Source: Novosphingobium ovatum (GTDB lineage: Bacteria; Pseudomonadota; Alphaproteobacteria; Sphingomonadales; Sphingomonadaceae). From it: a DNA stretch of 64,000 nucleotides. Location: assembly GCF_009909235.1 (NCBI RefSeq), contig NZ_JAAAPO010000002.1, positions 248,001 through 312,000 on the forward strand, in the 5' to 3' direction. Both the position numbers and the translations under genes were made by a program. Each line of letters opens with the position of its first letter. The first letter of the stretch is position 1. Below the pieces are notes generated by a model. It did not search any database, was not told where the DNA came from, and saw nothing but the letters and a program-made list of their open reading frames with translations. Of the stretch, positions 34,791 through 43,611 are shown one piece after another.

Positions 34791-34893
34791 CCGTTGGTGC
34801 CGCGGCCCTTGGTGGGTCAGAGGGCGTGGGCAGAGGGCGGGGGCGTGGGCGCGGGCGCGGGCGCATCACCACCTGTCTGCTGCGTTGCACAGC

Positions 34894-34926
34894 AAAAACC
34901 CCCGCCAGCGCCGGGCTGACGGGGGG
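34894..34926 (-). terminator. Intrinsic terminator of the minus-strand six-gene operon
   Basis: On the minus strand, CCCCCGTCAGC pairs with GCTGGCGGGGG (one G-T pair), followed by five T. It lies about 30 nt after the CaiB stop. Confidence 0.8.
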
Positions 34927-34956
34927 TTTGGTGGTGTCGGCCTTGCGGCGGGAGGA

Positions 34957-36150
34957 TCAGCTTTCCGCCACCGCTCCGCCAGAGATCAGCGCGTCGATCT
35001 GGCCTGCGTCATAGCCCAGCCCCGCCAGCACATCGCGCGCGTCCTTGCCCGGCGTGGGCAATACCGCGCCGCCACCGGGGCGCAGGCCCGCCATCTCCAG
35101 CGGGATCGTCGGCAATTGCGTTTGCGCGCCCGTGTCCAGCGTCACCGGCTCCAGCCCACCGGCGGCCAGTTGCGGATCGTCGAACAGCTCCTCGGGCTTG
35201 CTGACGGGGGCAAAGGGGATGCCGGTGCCTTCCAGCCGGGCGATGATTTCCGCGCGGGTAAAGGTGGCAACCTTTTCCCGCACCGTGGGCAGGATGCGGT
35301 CACGCGCCAGCACGCGCTGGTTGTTGGCGCGGATGCTCTCGTCCGCCCACAGCTCGTCAAAGCCCAGCAGCGCGCAGAACTTTTCCCACAAGCTGTCGGA
35401 AACCACGCCGATGAACACCGGCAGATCCTGCGTTTCGAACACGTCATAGATCGCCCATGCCGAAATGCGCGCGGGCATCGGGGCGGCCGGCTTTCCGGTG
35501 ACGGCAAACTGCGCCATGTGCTGACCCACCAGATAGGCGGTGGTTTCAAACAGGCTGGCGACGACCTTCTGGCCCTTGCCGGTGCGGTGGCGTTCCTCCA
35601 GCGCGGCCAGAATGCCGATCACGCCGAACATCGCGCCGGTGACGTCGATCACGCTGGAGCCAGCCCGCAGCGGGCGCCCCGGAGGCCCGGTCATATAGGC
35701 CAGACCGCCCATCATCTGCGCGACCTCGTCCAGCGCGGTGCGGTTTTCATAGGGGCCGGGCAGGAACCCCTTTTCGCTGCAATAGATCAGCCGGGGGTTG
35801 ACCGCGCTCAGCGCCTCATAGGACAGGCCCAGCCGGTCCAGCGCGCCGGGGCGGAAGTTTTCGACCAGAATGTCGGCCTTGGCGGCGATGTCCTTGGCCA
35901 CGGCCAGCCCTTCGGGGCTCTTCAGGTCCAGACAGATCGACTGCTTGCCCCGGTTGTACATCGGGAAATAGCCCGAACCCGAGCCCAGCAGACGGCGCGT
36001 CGGATCGCCACCGATCGGCTCGATGCGGATGACTTCGGCGCCCAGACCCGCCAGAATATGACCCACCGCCGGGCCCATCACCATGTGGGTGAATTCAGCG
36101 ATGCGGATGCCCGCCAACGGGGCGGGCGTTGCGGCTACAGGCTCGCTCAA
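34957..36150 (-). CDS. CaiB/BaiF-family CoA-transferase (class III)
   Basis: A 397-aa class III CoA-transferase. RIAEFTHMVMGPAVGHILAGLGAEVIRIEP is the N-terminal Rossmann block, and the catalytic Asp is at about 141 in NRTALDEVAQMMGG. AGSSVIDVTGAMFGVIGILAAL is the conserved central block. The start overlaps the lyase stop by 4 nt. With the adjacent HMG-CoA-lyase-type enzyme and LeuCD it recalls citramalate handling, in which a CoA-transferase makes citramalyl-CoA and a lyase then yields pyruvate plus acetyl-CoA. The CoA donor, probably succinyl- or acetyl-CoA, is not deducible. Confidence 0.88.
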   Translation of the reverse strand: MSEPVAATPAPLAGIRIAEFTHMVMGPAVGHILAGLGAEVIRIEPIGGDPTRRLLGSGSGYFPMYNRGKQSICLDLKSPEGLAVAKDIAAKADILVENFRPGALDRLGLSYEALSAVNPRLIYCSEKGFLPGPYENRTALDEVAQMMGGLAYMTGPPGRPLRAGSSVIDVTGAMFGVIGILAALEERHRTGKGQKVVASLFETTAYLVGQHMAQFAVTGKPAAPMPARISAWAIYDVFETQDLPVFIGVVSDSLWEKFCALLGFDELWADESIRANNQRVLARDRILPTVREKVATFTRAEIIARLEGTGIPFAPVSKPEELFDDPQLAAGGLEPVTLDTGAQTQLPTIPLEMAGLRPGGGAVLPTPGKDARDVLAGLGYDAGQIDALISGGAVAES

Positions 36151-37064
36151 CGCGTGGTCCTTTCATGATAGTCAAGCATCACGCCCGCGTCCGGGGTAAA
36201 GCCATAAAGCGGCTCGTCCGGCAGGGCTTGGGTCAGGATGGAACGGACCTGCAACAGCTTTTCCAGATCGATTCCGGTGTCATAGCCCATGCTGTTCAGC
36301 ATCAGCACAAGGTCTTCGGTCACCAGATTGCCCGACGCGCCCGGCGCATAGGGGCAGCCGCCAAGACCCCCCAGCGAGCTGTCGAGCGTGGTAATCCCTT
36401 CGTCCAGACCCGCCAGCGCATTGGCCAGACCCAGCCCGCGCGTGTTGTGCAGGTGGAGCGTTGTCAGCACATCGCCCACCTCTGCCCGGACGGCGCGGAC
36501 CAGTTGGCGCACCTGACGCGGATCGGCATAGCCGGTGGTGTCGGACAGCGACAGCTCCTTGGCCCCGGCCTCGACACTGGCCACCGCCTGACGCACCACG
36601 GTCGCCTGGGGCACGGCGCCCTCAATCGTACAGCCGAACGCCGTCGACAGGCCAACGGCGAAGTGGACGCCCGCATCGCTGGCGATGGCCGCCATCGCGC
36701 GGATTTCCTCGATCATCTGCGCGTGGTCCTTGCGGACGTTGCGGATCGAATGGGTCTCGCTCATCGAAAAGGGCGCGGAAAAGCCATGCACGCCCGCCTC
36801 AACCGCGCGCGCCGCGCCCTTGGCATTGGGGACCAGCGCGACAACGTTTAGCCCCTCGATCGTGCGGGCAAAGGCCACCAGTTCGGCGGTATCGGCCATT
36901 TGCGGCAACAGGCTGGGCGGGACAAAACTGCCCACCTCAATCTCCCGTACGCCACAGGCGGCCTCGGCGGCGATCCATGCCTTCTTGGCCTCCAGTGGCA
37001 TGACCGGCTTGATCGATTGCAGCCCATCGCGCGGGCCGACTTCGGATATGGTAATGAAAGTCAT
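36147..37064 (-). CDS. HMG-CoA lyase-family (DRE-TIM) acyl-CoA aldolase/lyase
   Basis: A 305-aa TIM-barrel lyase. EVGPRDGLQSIK is the N-terminal catalytic Arg-Asp motif, LHLHNTRGLGLANALAGLD contains the metal His pair, and GGLGGCPYAPGASGNLVTED is the conserved Cys/Asn loop. Start ATG 37062-37064 overlaps the leuD stop (ATGA), preferred over the in-frame ATG at 37074-37076. It probably cleaves a 3-hydroxyacyl-CoA such as HMG-CoA or citramalyl-CoA. Being between LeuD and CaiB, it is taken as a (substituted) citramalyl-CoA lyase. Confidence 0.87.
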   Translation of the reverse strand: MTFITISEVGPRDGLQSIKPVMPLEAKKAWIAAEAACGVREIEVGSFVPPSLLPQMADTAELVAFARTIEGLNVVALVPNAKGAARAVEAGVHGFSAPFSMSETHSIRNVRKDHAQMIEEIRAMAAIASDAGVHFAVGLSTAFGCTIEGAVPQATVVRQAVASVEAGAKELSLSDTTGYADPRQVRQLVRAVRAEVGDVLTTLHLHNTRGLGLANALAGLDEGITTLDSSLGGLGGCPYAPGASGNLVTEDLVLMLNSMGYDTGIDLEKLLQVRSILTQALPDEPLYGFTPDAGVMLDYHERTTR

Positions 37065-37672
37065 AGGTAAATCCATGGGCGCGCGGCGCGGTCGGCGGCG
37101 GTCCACGCGCCGATCGAGTCTTGCGACTTCAACGTCAGGTCGATGGCGTCCAGCCCCTCCAGCAACATCTCCTTGGGCTCGGCGTCGATGGCAAAGCCAT
37201 AGGTCGCATCGCCGCAAGTGACCGTCTGCGTGGCCAGATCAATGGTGACTTCGCGGCCCGCCAGCGCCTCCACCGCGCCACGCGGCAGGACCACCGGCAA
37301 CAGCCCGTTGCGGATGCAATTGGCGGCAAAAATCGGGGCAAAGGCCGGCGCGATCACGGCGCGGATGCCATATTCGGCCAACGCCCACACCGCATGTTCG
37401 CGTGACGAGCCGCAGCCGAAATTGTGTCCGCCCGCGATGATCCGCGCGCCCGCATATTCGGGCAGGTTCAGCACGAAATCGGGGTTGGGCAGGCGGGTGC
37501 CATCGTCCGTTGGCACATAGCGCCATGGGGCAAACAGCCCTTCGGCAAGGCCGGTGCGGCCGGTGGATTTCATCTCGCGGCTGGGGATGATGGCGTCGGT
37601 GTCGACATTGTCGGCCAACGCGCCGGGGTTCAACGGCGCGGCAACGGCGGTCAGCGTGGTGAACGGCGTCAT
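37061..37672 (-). CDS. leuD: LeuD-type small subunit (copy 2)
   Basis: A 203-aa swivel-domain protein with NVDTDAIIPSREM, GGHNFGCGSSREHAVWAL (the substrate loop, Cys instead of Ser before SSRE) and PAFAPIFAANCIRNGLLPVVL. The C-terminus LLEGLDAIDLTLKSQDSI is canonical. ATG 37670-37672 overlaps the leuC stop, and its own stop overlaps the lyase start, so coupling is tight. The loop differs from copy 1 (GANFGSGSS), as expected if the two hydratases take different substituents. Confidence 0.88.
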   Translation of the reverse strand: MTPFTTLTAVAAPLNPGALADNVDTDAIIPSREMKSTGRTGLAEGLFAPWRYVPTDDGTRLPNPDFVLNLPEYAGARIIAGGHNFGCGSSREHAVWALAEYGIRAVIAPAFAPIFAANCIRNGLLPVVLPRGAVEALAGREVTIDLATQTVTCGDATYGFAIDAEPKEMLLEGLDAIDLTLKSQDSIGAWTAADRAARPWIYL

Positions 37673-39054
37673 TGGGCGGCCTCCGCCATCAGATCGCGCG
37701 GATCGGTGATCGCCCCCATCACGGCGCTGGCGGCCACCACTTCGGGGCTGGCGATATGGGTGCGGATGCCGGGACCTTGGCGGCCTTCGAAATTGCGGTT
37801 GGTGCTGCTGATCGTGCGGCTTCCAGCGGGGAAGCTTTCGCCGCCTGCAAAGAAGCACAGCGAGCAGCCGCTCATCCGCCATTCGAAACCGGCGGCCTCG
37901 AACACCTTGTCCAGCCCCTCGCCCTCGGCGGCGCGTTTGACGGCCATGCTGCCGGGGACGACCAGCGCGGTCTTGATCGAGGGGGCGATGTGACGCCCGC
38001 GCAGAATGTCCGCCGCGCGGCGCAGATCGGACAGGCGCGCGTTGGTGCAGGACCCGATAAAGGCAACATCGATCGGCGTGCCCGCCATCGTCGCCCCCGG
38101 TTCCAGCCCGATATAGTCATGCGCGCGCTGCGGCCCCTGCGGCACCGCGGCGCCCACGGGCACAGCATGTTCGGGGCTGGTGCCCCATGTTACCATCGGG
38201 CGGATTTCGCTGGCATCGATGACGATTTCAGCGTCAAATACCGCGCCATCGTCGGTCTTCAGATCGGCCCAATAGGGCGCATCGAACGCGGCAGGCGCAT
38301 AGCGCCGCCCTGCCAGATAGGCATAGGTTTTGGCGTCAGGTGCCACAAAGCCTGCCATGGCGGCAAATTCGGTCGCCATGTTGCACAAGGTCATGCGCGC
38401 CTCGATGTCCAGCGCCTCGACCGCCGGGCCGGCGAATTCCACTGCATGGCCCGCGCCGCCGCCCGCGCCATGGCGCGCCAGCAGCGTCAGCGCCATGTCC
38501 TTGGCCGTGACGCCTTTGGGCAGCGTACCGGTAAAGGTCACGCGCATCGTCTTTGGCCGCATCAGGCGCAACACGCCGGTGGCCATGGCGTGCTCGGCCT
38601 CGGAGCTGCCGATGCCCCATGCCAGCGCGCCTAGCGCGCCCTGTGTGCAGGTGTGGCTGTCGGGCGCGACCAGCGTGCAGCCGGGCAGCACAATGCCCAG
38701 TTCGGGCGAGACGACATGGGTGATGCCCTGATCCGCATCGGTCACGTCAAACAGCGTGATTCCGGCGGCCAGCGCGGCGGCGCGGGTTTCGGTGATGAAA
38801 CCCTGACCGCCCTGCATCAGCGTCTGATCCCCCCGGCCCGGACGGGTGTCGACGATGTGGTCCATCACCGCGAACACGCGCGCCGGATCAATCACCGGGC
38901 GGCCTGACGCGGCCATGCTTTTCAACGCCGAAGCGCCGGTGCGTTCGTGCAGGAACACCCGGTCGATCGCCACCAGATCGGCGCCCGCCGCCGTGGTGGC
39001 GGTGACATGGGCGTCCCAGATCTTGGCAAACAGGGTACGAGGCGCGGTGCTCAC
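37669..39054 (-). CDS. leuC: LeuC-type 4Fe-4S hydro-lyase large subunit (copy 2, divergent)
   Basis: A 461-aa aconitase-superfamily protein. Cluster Cys lie in IGSCTNARLSDL and GCSLC, with APDSHTCTQGALGALAWG and [17 protein letters not shown]. The block after GCSLC (FFAGGESFPAGSRTI) departs from LeuC (AMNxDxLxxGERCAS) seen in copy 1, and the N-terminal RVFLHERTGASALKSMAASG differs from the biosynthetic [11 protein letters not shown]. It is therefore probably not isopropylmalate isomerase but a catabolic citraconate-, maleate- or dimethylmaleate-hydratase-like enzyme. It overlaps the MDR gene upstream and LeuD downstream by 4 nt. Confidence 0.88.
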   Translation of the reverse strand: MSTAPRTLFAKIWDAHVTATTAAGADLVAIDRVFLHERTGASALKSMAASGRPVIDPARVFAVMDHIVDTRPGRGDQTLMQGGQGFITETRAAALAAGITLFDVTDADQGITHVVSPELGIVLPGCTLVAPDSHTCTQGALGALAWGIGSSEAEHAMATGVLRLMRPKTMRVTFTGTLPKGVTAKDMALTLLARHGAGGGAGHAVEFAGPAVEALDIEARMTLCNMATEFAAMAGFVAPDAKTYAYLAGRRYAPAAFDAPYWADLKTDDGAVFDAEIVIDASEIRPMVTWGTSPEHAVPVGAAVPQGPQRAHDYIGLEPGATMAGTPIDVAFIGSCTNARLSDLRRAADILRGRHIAPSIKTALVVPGSMAVKRAAEGEGLDKVFEAAGFEWRMSGCSLCFFAGGESFPAGSRTISSTNRNFEGRQGPGIRTHIASPEVVAASAVMGAITDPRDLMAEAAQ

Positions 39055-40073
39055 TGGCTGGCGCCTCCGGCGATGTCGACGATCACCTTGCCCATGGACC
39101 TGCCCGACAACAGCCGTTCGACCGCGTCATACACGCCCGCAAGGCCGGTGTGGTGTTCGCTATCGAACGTCACCTTGATCCGGCCCTGTTGGTACATCGG
39201 GAACAGGCGGGCGCGGGCTTCGGGCCAATGTGCGGTCAGCAGACCGTTCATGAAGCCGCGCACGCTGGCGCCCTTGTAATAGATGTCATTGGCGATGCGC
39301 GGGGCGCTGACGATCTCGGGTTTGCCATTCAGGTCGGCGGCGGCGCCTCCCACGACCAGACGGCCATGGTTGGCCAGATTGGCCAGAAACGCGTCATAGA
39401 TGCTGCCCGACACGGTATCGACCGCCACGTTCAGCTTGTTTTTGTATTCGGCGGCCAGCACCGCGCCCACGTCCTCGCTGCGATAGTCGATGACGCGGGC
39501 GGCGCCCAGCGAGCGGACGAAATCGCACTTGTCCTTGCCACCGCACACCGCGACAACGTGGCAGCCCATGTCGACCGCGATCTGCACCATCAGATGGCCC
39601 AGACCACCCGCAGCCGCCGAAATCGCCACCGTCTCGCCATGCTTCAACTCACCGATCACCGTCAGCGCGACCATGGCCGAAACACCCGTGCTGGCCAGTG
39701 CCAGCCATTCGGGGGCGGCCTCTGGCACCTTCAGGAAATTGGCGGCGGGGCCGGTGTTTTCCTCACGATATCCGCCGGTAAAGCGCGTGGTCACCACCGC
39801 GTCGCCCACCGCCAGATCGGTCACGCCTTCGCCCACGGCCAGCACGCGGCCCAAGGCCTCGACGCCGGTAAAGGTGGGCAGGCCGATCTTGACATAATCC
39901 ACCGCGTTGCGGGCGATCTGGGTGTCAAAGATGCCGTTGACGCCGCACCACAGGTTCTGCACCCGCACCTCGCCCGGGCCGGGCTGGGCAACGGGCAGGT
40001 CGACGATGTCGCAGCCTTCACGGAACGAGGGCGCGAAACGGGTCAGGCGGATGGCGCGATAGGTGTCGCTCAC
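39051..40073 (-). CDS. MDR-family zinc-less oxidoreductase (quinone/enone reductase-like)
   Basis: A 340-aa medium-chain reductase. VQNLWCGVNGIFDTQIA and PTFTGVEALGRVLAVGEGV replace zinc-site residues. The cofactor motif is AISAAAGGLGHLMVQIAVDMGCHVVAVCGG (AxxGGxG), typical of NADPH-dependent enone or prostaglandin reductases. It probably reduces or oxidises an alpha,beta-unsaturated intermediate. Overlaps of 4 nt with the FAD oxidase upstream and leuC downstream place it inside the six-gene operon. Confidence 0.83.
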   Translation of the reverse strand: MSDTYRAIRLTRFAPSFREGCDIVDLPVAQPGPGEVRVQNLWCGVNGIFDTQIARNAVDYVKIGLPTFTGVEALGRVLAVGEGVTDLAVGDAVVTTRFTGGYREENTGPAANFLKVPEAAPEWLALASTGVSAMVALTVIGELKHGETVAISAAAGGLGHLMVQIAVDMGCHVVAVCGGKDKCDFVRSLGAARVIDYRSEDVGAVLAAEYKNKLNVAVDTVSGSIYDAFLANLANHGRLVVGGAAADLNGKPEIVSAPRIANDIYYKGASVRGFMNGLLTAHWPEARARLFPMYQQGRIKVTFDSEHHTGLAGVYDAVERLLSGRSMGKVIVDIAGGASQ

Positions 40074-41704
40074 TGTGCGTCCCCCTTGGCCGGCGGGAAG
40101 CCCAGACAGCCGGGGTTGAACTGGCCCTTGGGATCGACGGTCGCCTTGACCGCGTCCAGCACGCGCAGGAAGGCCGGGTTGCGGCTCTCGCGGTATTTAT
40201 AGCTGCGGCCGATCTGGAAGTGGGCGCAACCGTACTTCTCGCAGATCCGCTTGACCATCTCGCGCCCGGCGGTGACGAAAGCGGTCGCTTCCTCGGCATC
40301 GCCCAGCTTCTTCAGCTTGGCCAGATGGGCCGGTTCCACCATGCTTTCATGGATCGGGCGATAGCCCTTGGGCCAGAAGAACACCGGCTCCATCACGATC
40401 GCATTGTTGTGCAGCGTCGAGAACAGGAAGCCGTTGTGGATGCCCAGACGGTCATAGTCGGCCTGCATGCTGTCGAAATAGGCCTTGATCTCGGCGAACA
40501 TCTTGGGCGCGTTCGACAGGCTGACCTGACCATGCACCGGGATCCAGCTTTCGCCCTCGGGCCCCAGGATCGAGTTGGGCGGCGGGAAGGGCATCGCGCG
40601 GATCACCTTGGCGATGGTGTTGGCGATCTCGACGCCGTCATATTTCTTGGCGATCTCGCGCGCCTTGGCCAGATCGGCGGCGACGGCCTCGGCGCAGCGG
40701 CCCTCGGCGGTGATGTGGAGGGGGTATTCCTCCTCCTCGATGAAGCTGCGACCGGCCTTGGCGATCTTGAACGCGGCCAGCAGCGACTTGAAGATGTTCT
40801 TTTCCTTGAGCATCACCGCGCCCAAGGCCTTCACATCGGCGGTCATGCCCATGCGCTTCATGCGCACCTTGGTCAGGCCGGGGTCAAAGCCGCAGGTTTC
40901 AGCGGCGATTCCCGCGCGCGCCATCTCGCCCAGCGCCTGCAACATGATCGGCCCGGTCTTGAAGCTGAAGCTGGCCGAGTCCTCGAACGCGGGGCGCTGC
41001 ATCAGGCGGAAGGTGATCTCGGCCTTGATGCCCAGCGTGCCAGCGTCGCCCATGAACAGGCCCGCCAGATCGGGGCCATAGTGGCGATAGAACGGCGTGT
41101 CGCCATCAGGGCCACGCGCGCCGGTTTTCAGCACGCTGCCATCGGCCAGCACCATGGTGATGGCGATCACGCTTTCCGAAGATGTGCCGTAATGGCCGCA
41201 ACCAAACATCGCGTTCAGGTTCGACAGGCCGCCACCGATGGTTGACCAGATGCCGCTCATCGGGCCCCAGAACGGCAGGCGCAGGCCCATCGGGGCCAGC
41301 GTGTCATCAATCGTCTTCCACGAGGCGCCCGCCTCGACCGTGATGGTCATGTCGTCCGGGCTGACCTTGAGGACGCGGTTCATCCGGCTGGTGTCGAGGC
41401 TGATGGTGTGCGCGTCGGCCGGGTAATAGCCGCCGGTATAGCTCATGCCCGCCCCGCGCGGCGCGATCGAGACGCCAGCGTCCGCCGCCGCCTTGACCAC
41501 CGCAGCCAGTTCGGTGGTGTTGGCGGGGGAGACGATCAGCATCGTGGTGAACGCGCTCTTGTCCCAGATGTCTTCGGAAAACAGCGCGCGCGAGGCGTCA
41601 TCGTCACGGATGTTCTCGGCGCCGACAATGCCGCCGAGCACGCCCTTCAGCGCGGTCAGGCTGTTACTGATGGACGGCGTTGCGGTGATGGTGGCCTCGC
41701 TCAT
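40070..41704 (-). CDS. FAD-linked oxidase (GlcD/PCMH-type), copy 1
   Basis: A 544-aa flavoprotein. A PCMH-type FAD-binding domain (SIAPRGAGMSYTGGYYP, IGGGLSNLNAMFGCGHYGTSSESVIAITMVLADGSVLKTG) is followed by the vanillyl-alcohol-oxidase-like C-terminal domain ending in the family tail VDPKGQFNPGCLGFP. It is the first gene of the six-gene operon, with the start ATG 41702-41704 and an operator-like palindrome 71 nt upstream. Such enzymes oxidise 2-hydroxy acids, p-cresol-type phenols or N-containing rings. A paralogue is at 51711. Confidence 0.87.
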   Translation of the reverse strand: MSEATITATPSISNSLTALKGVLGGIVGAENIRDDDASRALFSEDIWDKSAFTTMLIVSPANTTELAAVVKAAADAGVSIAPRGAGMSYTGGYYPADAHTISLDTSRMNRVLKVSPDDMTITVEAGASWKTIDDTLAPMGLRLPFWGPMSGIWSTIGGGLSNLNAMFGCGHYGTSSESVIAITMVLADGSVLKTGARGPDGDTPFYRHYGPDLAGLFMGDAGTLGIKAEITFRLMQRPAFEDSASFSFKTGPIMLQALGEMARAGIAAETCGFDPGLTKVRMKRMGMTADVKALGAVMLKEKNIFKSLLAAFKIAKAGRSFIEEEEYPLHITAEGRCAEAVAADLAKAREIAKKYDGVEIANTIAKVIRAMPFPPPNSILGPEGESWIPVHGQVSLSNAPKMFAEIKAYFDSMQADYDRLGIHNGFLFSTLHNNAIVMEPVFFWPKGYRPIHESMVEPAHLAKLKKLGDAEEATAFVTAGREMVKRICEKYGCAHFQIGRSYKYRESRNPAFLRVLDAVKATVDPKGQFNPGCLGFPPAKGDAQ

Positions 41705-41774
41705 GGTGAACTCCAGTGGATCCTGTCGGAAAACGTATAGATTTATGACAATGTCGCGCGGGGGTGGGGGTGGC

Positions 41775-41791
41775 TATCCAACTGTCGGAGA
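41775..41791. promoter_or_regulatory. Candidate operator, TATCCG-N5-CGGATA type (10/12)
   Basis: TATCCA-ACTGT-CGGAGA lies 71 nt upstream of the FAD oxidase start. A half-site (CCTGT-CGGAAA) is nearer the gene at 41722-41732. Both would place the six-gene operon under the shared regulator. Confidence 0.45.
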
Positions 41792-41831
41792 AAACACCGG
41801 GAAATTGGACAGATGGGGGCGGGAATGGGTG

Positions 41832-43247
41832 TCAGGCCGGAGCGGGGGCCGGGGCGGACAGGGCCTGACGCGCGGCCGACAGGCCGGCCATGCGGCCCAG
41901 CGTGACCGCCGTGCACAGGCCCATCGCAGGCAAATAGCCCCAATGCGCCGGGCCAGAGACTGAACGCGCCGCGCCGCCACCGGCGAACAGGTTGGGCAGG
42001 GGGCTGCCATCGCCGCGTAGCACGCGGGCCTGTCCATCGATCTGCAAACCGCCCTGTGTGTGATAGATCGCGCCCACCACCTTATATGCCAGCAGTGCGC
42101 CGGAGGGCGGGGTGTCATCGCCGGTCCAGCCACGGCCCTGCGCATCGGCGCGGCCCTGCGCACGTGCCTCGTGCGCCTCGGTCAGGGCGGCGGTCAGCGC
42201 GTCGGCGGGGACGCCAATGGTGGCGGCCAGTGCGGCGGCATCGGCCCCGCGCTTGGCGGCGTTCAACTCGGCCAATTGGCGCATTTCGGGCGTATAGGCC
42301 TGATTGGCGGCGATGCGCTCGTCCAGAATGACCCAGCACGCGCCGCCTTGGGCCATGACCGGGTGCACCATCCCGGCGATGTCCTCGCTTTCGTCGCAAA
42401 AGCGTTCACCGCGGCCGTTGACGATGATGCCGCCATCAACAATCACCCCCGGCACCACCGAAATCCCCTGCGGATCGGTCAGCATGGCATAGCCCTGATA
42501 GGCCCCCATGTCGCCCACACCCGCGCCCAGTTTCTGACCCAGCACGACGGCGGTGCCGTCATTGCCCTCGTGGCCGTTGTTGCGGGCGTAGCCGGCCTCG
42601 GCGGCGTGGGCCATGACGGGGATGTGCTGCGCGATCAGGGCCTCGTTCGCGGCATAACCACCGCTGGCCAGGATCAGCGTGTCGCAACCCACCTGCTCGA
42701 TCGCGCCATCGGGGCGGGCCAGCGATACGCCCAGCACGCGGCCCGTGTCATCGGCGTGGATCTCGACCAGCTTGGCCCCCAGCAGCACGTCGATGCCTTC
42801 GTCCTGCAGCTTTTTGTGCAGCAGATCGACCATGTCCTGACCGTCGTGCCCGTGCCAGCCATGCATGCGATAGGTCGACAGGCCATAGGAGGGGCGGAAC
42901 CCCATATCCAGTTCCCATGGCATGCCCAACCGATCGGCCATCCAGTCCAGCGTCGGGCCGGAATTGTCGGCCAGCGTGCGGGCGATCACCGGATCGGTCT
43001 GGCCCTTGGTCTTGGCGATGATGTCATCATACAGCGATTGCGCGCTGTCATGGATGCCCTTGGCGGCCTGCGCCTTGGTGCCCGCCGCACAGATCAGCCC
43101 CATCGACATGCCGGTTGTGCCCATCGGCCGCTCGTCCGCCTCGACCAACAGGACATCGGCGCCAGCATCCTTGGCGGCCAGAGCCGCGATACAGCCACAG
43201 GCCGCGCCGCCCACCACCAGAACCGGTATGGTGAATTCAAATTCCAT
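41832..43247 (-). CDS. FAD-dependent fumarate-reductase/ketosteroid-dehydrogenase-type flavoprotein
   Basis: A 471-aa FAD_binding_2-family protein. The N-terminal IPVLVVGGAACGCIAALAAKDAGADVLLVEA is the Rossmann segment, TLILASGGYAANEALI is typical of the family, and the C-terminal GALLAYKVVGAIYHTQGGLQID...NLFAGGGAARS closes the FAD site. Such enzymes do alpha,beta-dehydrogenation or reduction of enoates. It is third gene of the methyltransferase-small partner-FAD operon, starting 7 nt after the small gene's stop. Confidence 0.85.
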   Translation of the reverse strand: MEFEFTIPVLVVGGAACGCIAALAAKDAGADVLLVEADERPMGTTGMSMGLICAAGTKAQAAKGIHDSAQSLYDDIIAKTKGQTDPVIARTLADNSGPTLDWMADRLGMPWELDMGFRPSYGLSTYRMHGWHGHDGQDMVDLLHKKLQDEGIDVLLGAKLVEIHADDTGRVLGVSLARPDGAIEQVGCDTLILASGGYAANEALIAQHIPVMAHAAEAGYARNNGHEGNDGTAVVLGQKLGAGVGDMGAYQGYAMLTDPQGISVVPGVIVDGGIIVNGRGERFCDESEDIAGMVHPVMAQGGACWVILDERIAANQAYTPEMRQLAELNAAKRGADAAALAATIGVPADALTAALTEAHEARAQGRADAQGRGWTGDDTPPSGALLAYKVVGAIYHTQGGLQIDGQARVLRGDGSPLPNLFAGGGAARSVSGPAHWGYLPAMGLCTAVTLGRMAGLSAARQALSAPAPAPA

Positions 43248-43254
43248 GGCGCGC

Positions 43255-43611
43255 TCAGCCCTCCGCCAGTTCGTCGGCCATTTCGCCGCTGGCCACATCG
43301 CCCGACGCGGCGGCGGCCTCGTTCTCCTGCTGCACGATGCGCAGGATGCGGGCGATGAATTCCTGATTCCACATCTGGCGCTCGGCCGCTGCGGCCTTGT
43401 CCGGGACAAAGGTGTCGACCTCGCCTTCGGCCAGAATGCCCTTGGCTTTCAGCAGGCGTTCCAGCGTGTCGTTGCGCTGCCGCGCCACGGCCAGTTCCTG
43501 CGCAAGGCTCATGGTGATGGCCAGCACCTTCTCGACCTGCGCGTCCAGAAAATAGGGGCGCTTGCCCGCAGGCTTGGCGCCCGCGTCCTTCAAAGCATCG
43601 GCAAAGCTCAT
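43255..43611 (-). CDS. Small (118-aa) conserved partner of the methyltransferase, copy 2
   Basis: An unrecognised 118-aa protein, predicted mostly helical, aligning over about 90 residues with the 119-aa protein at 33667 (RPYFLDAQVEKVLAITMSLAQEL versus RPVFFDEPAVDRLTSMCMALAAEL; both TLERLL; both [AR]YIAR or EFIAR before the C-terminal helix). Its ATG overlaps the methyltransferase stop. The repeated gene order points to a physical or functional tie with the methyltransferase. Confidence 0.75.
   Translation of the reverse strand: MSFADALKDAGAKPAGKRPYFLDAQVEKVLAITMSLAQELAVARQRNDTLERLLKAKGILAEGEVDTFVPDKAAAAERQMWNQEFIARILRIVQQENEAAAASGDVASGEMADELAEG

Noticed and set aside
41716..41732. Second full operator upstream of the FAD oxidase
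   Set aside because: Only the centre and right half (CCTGT-CGGAAA) match; the left arm does not, so it is kept only as a half-site.
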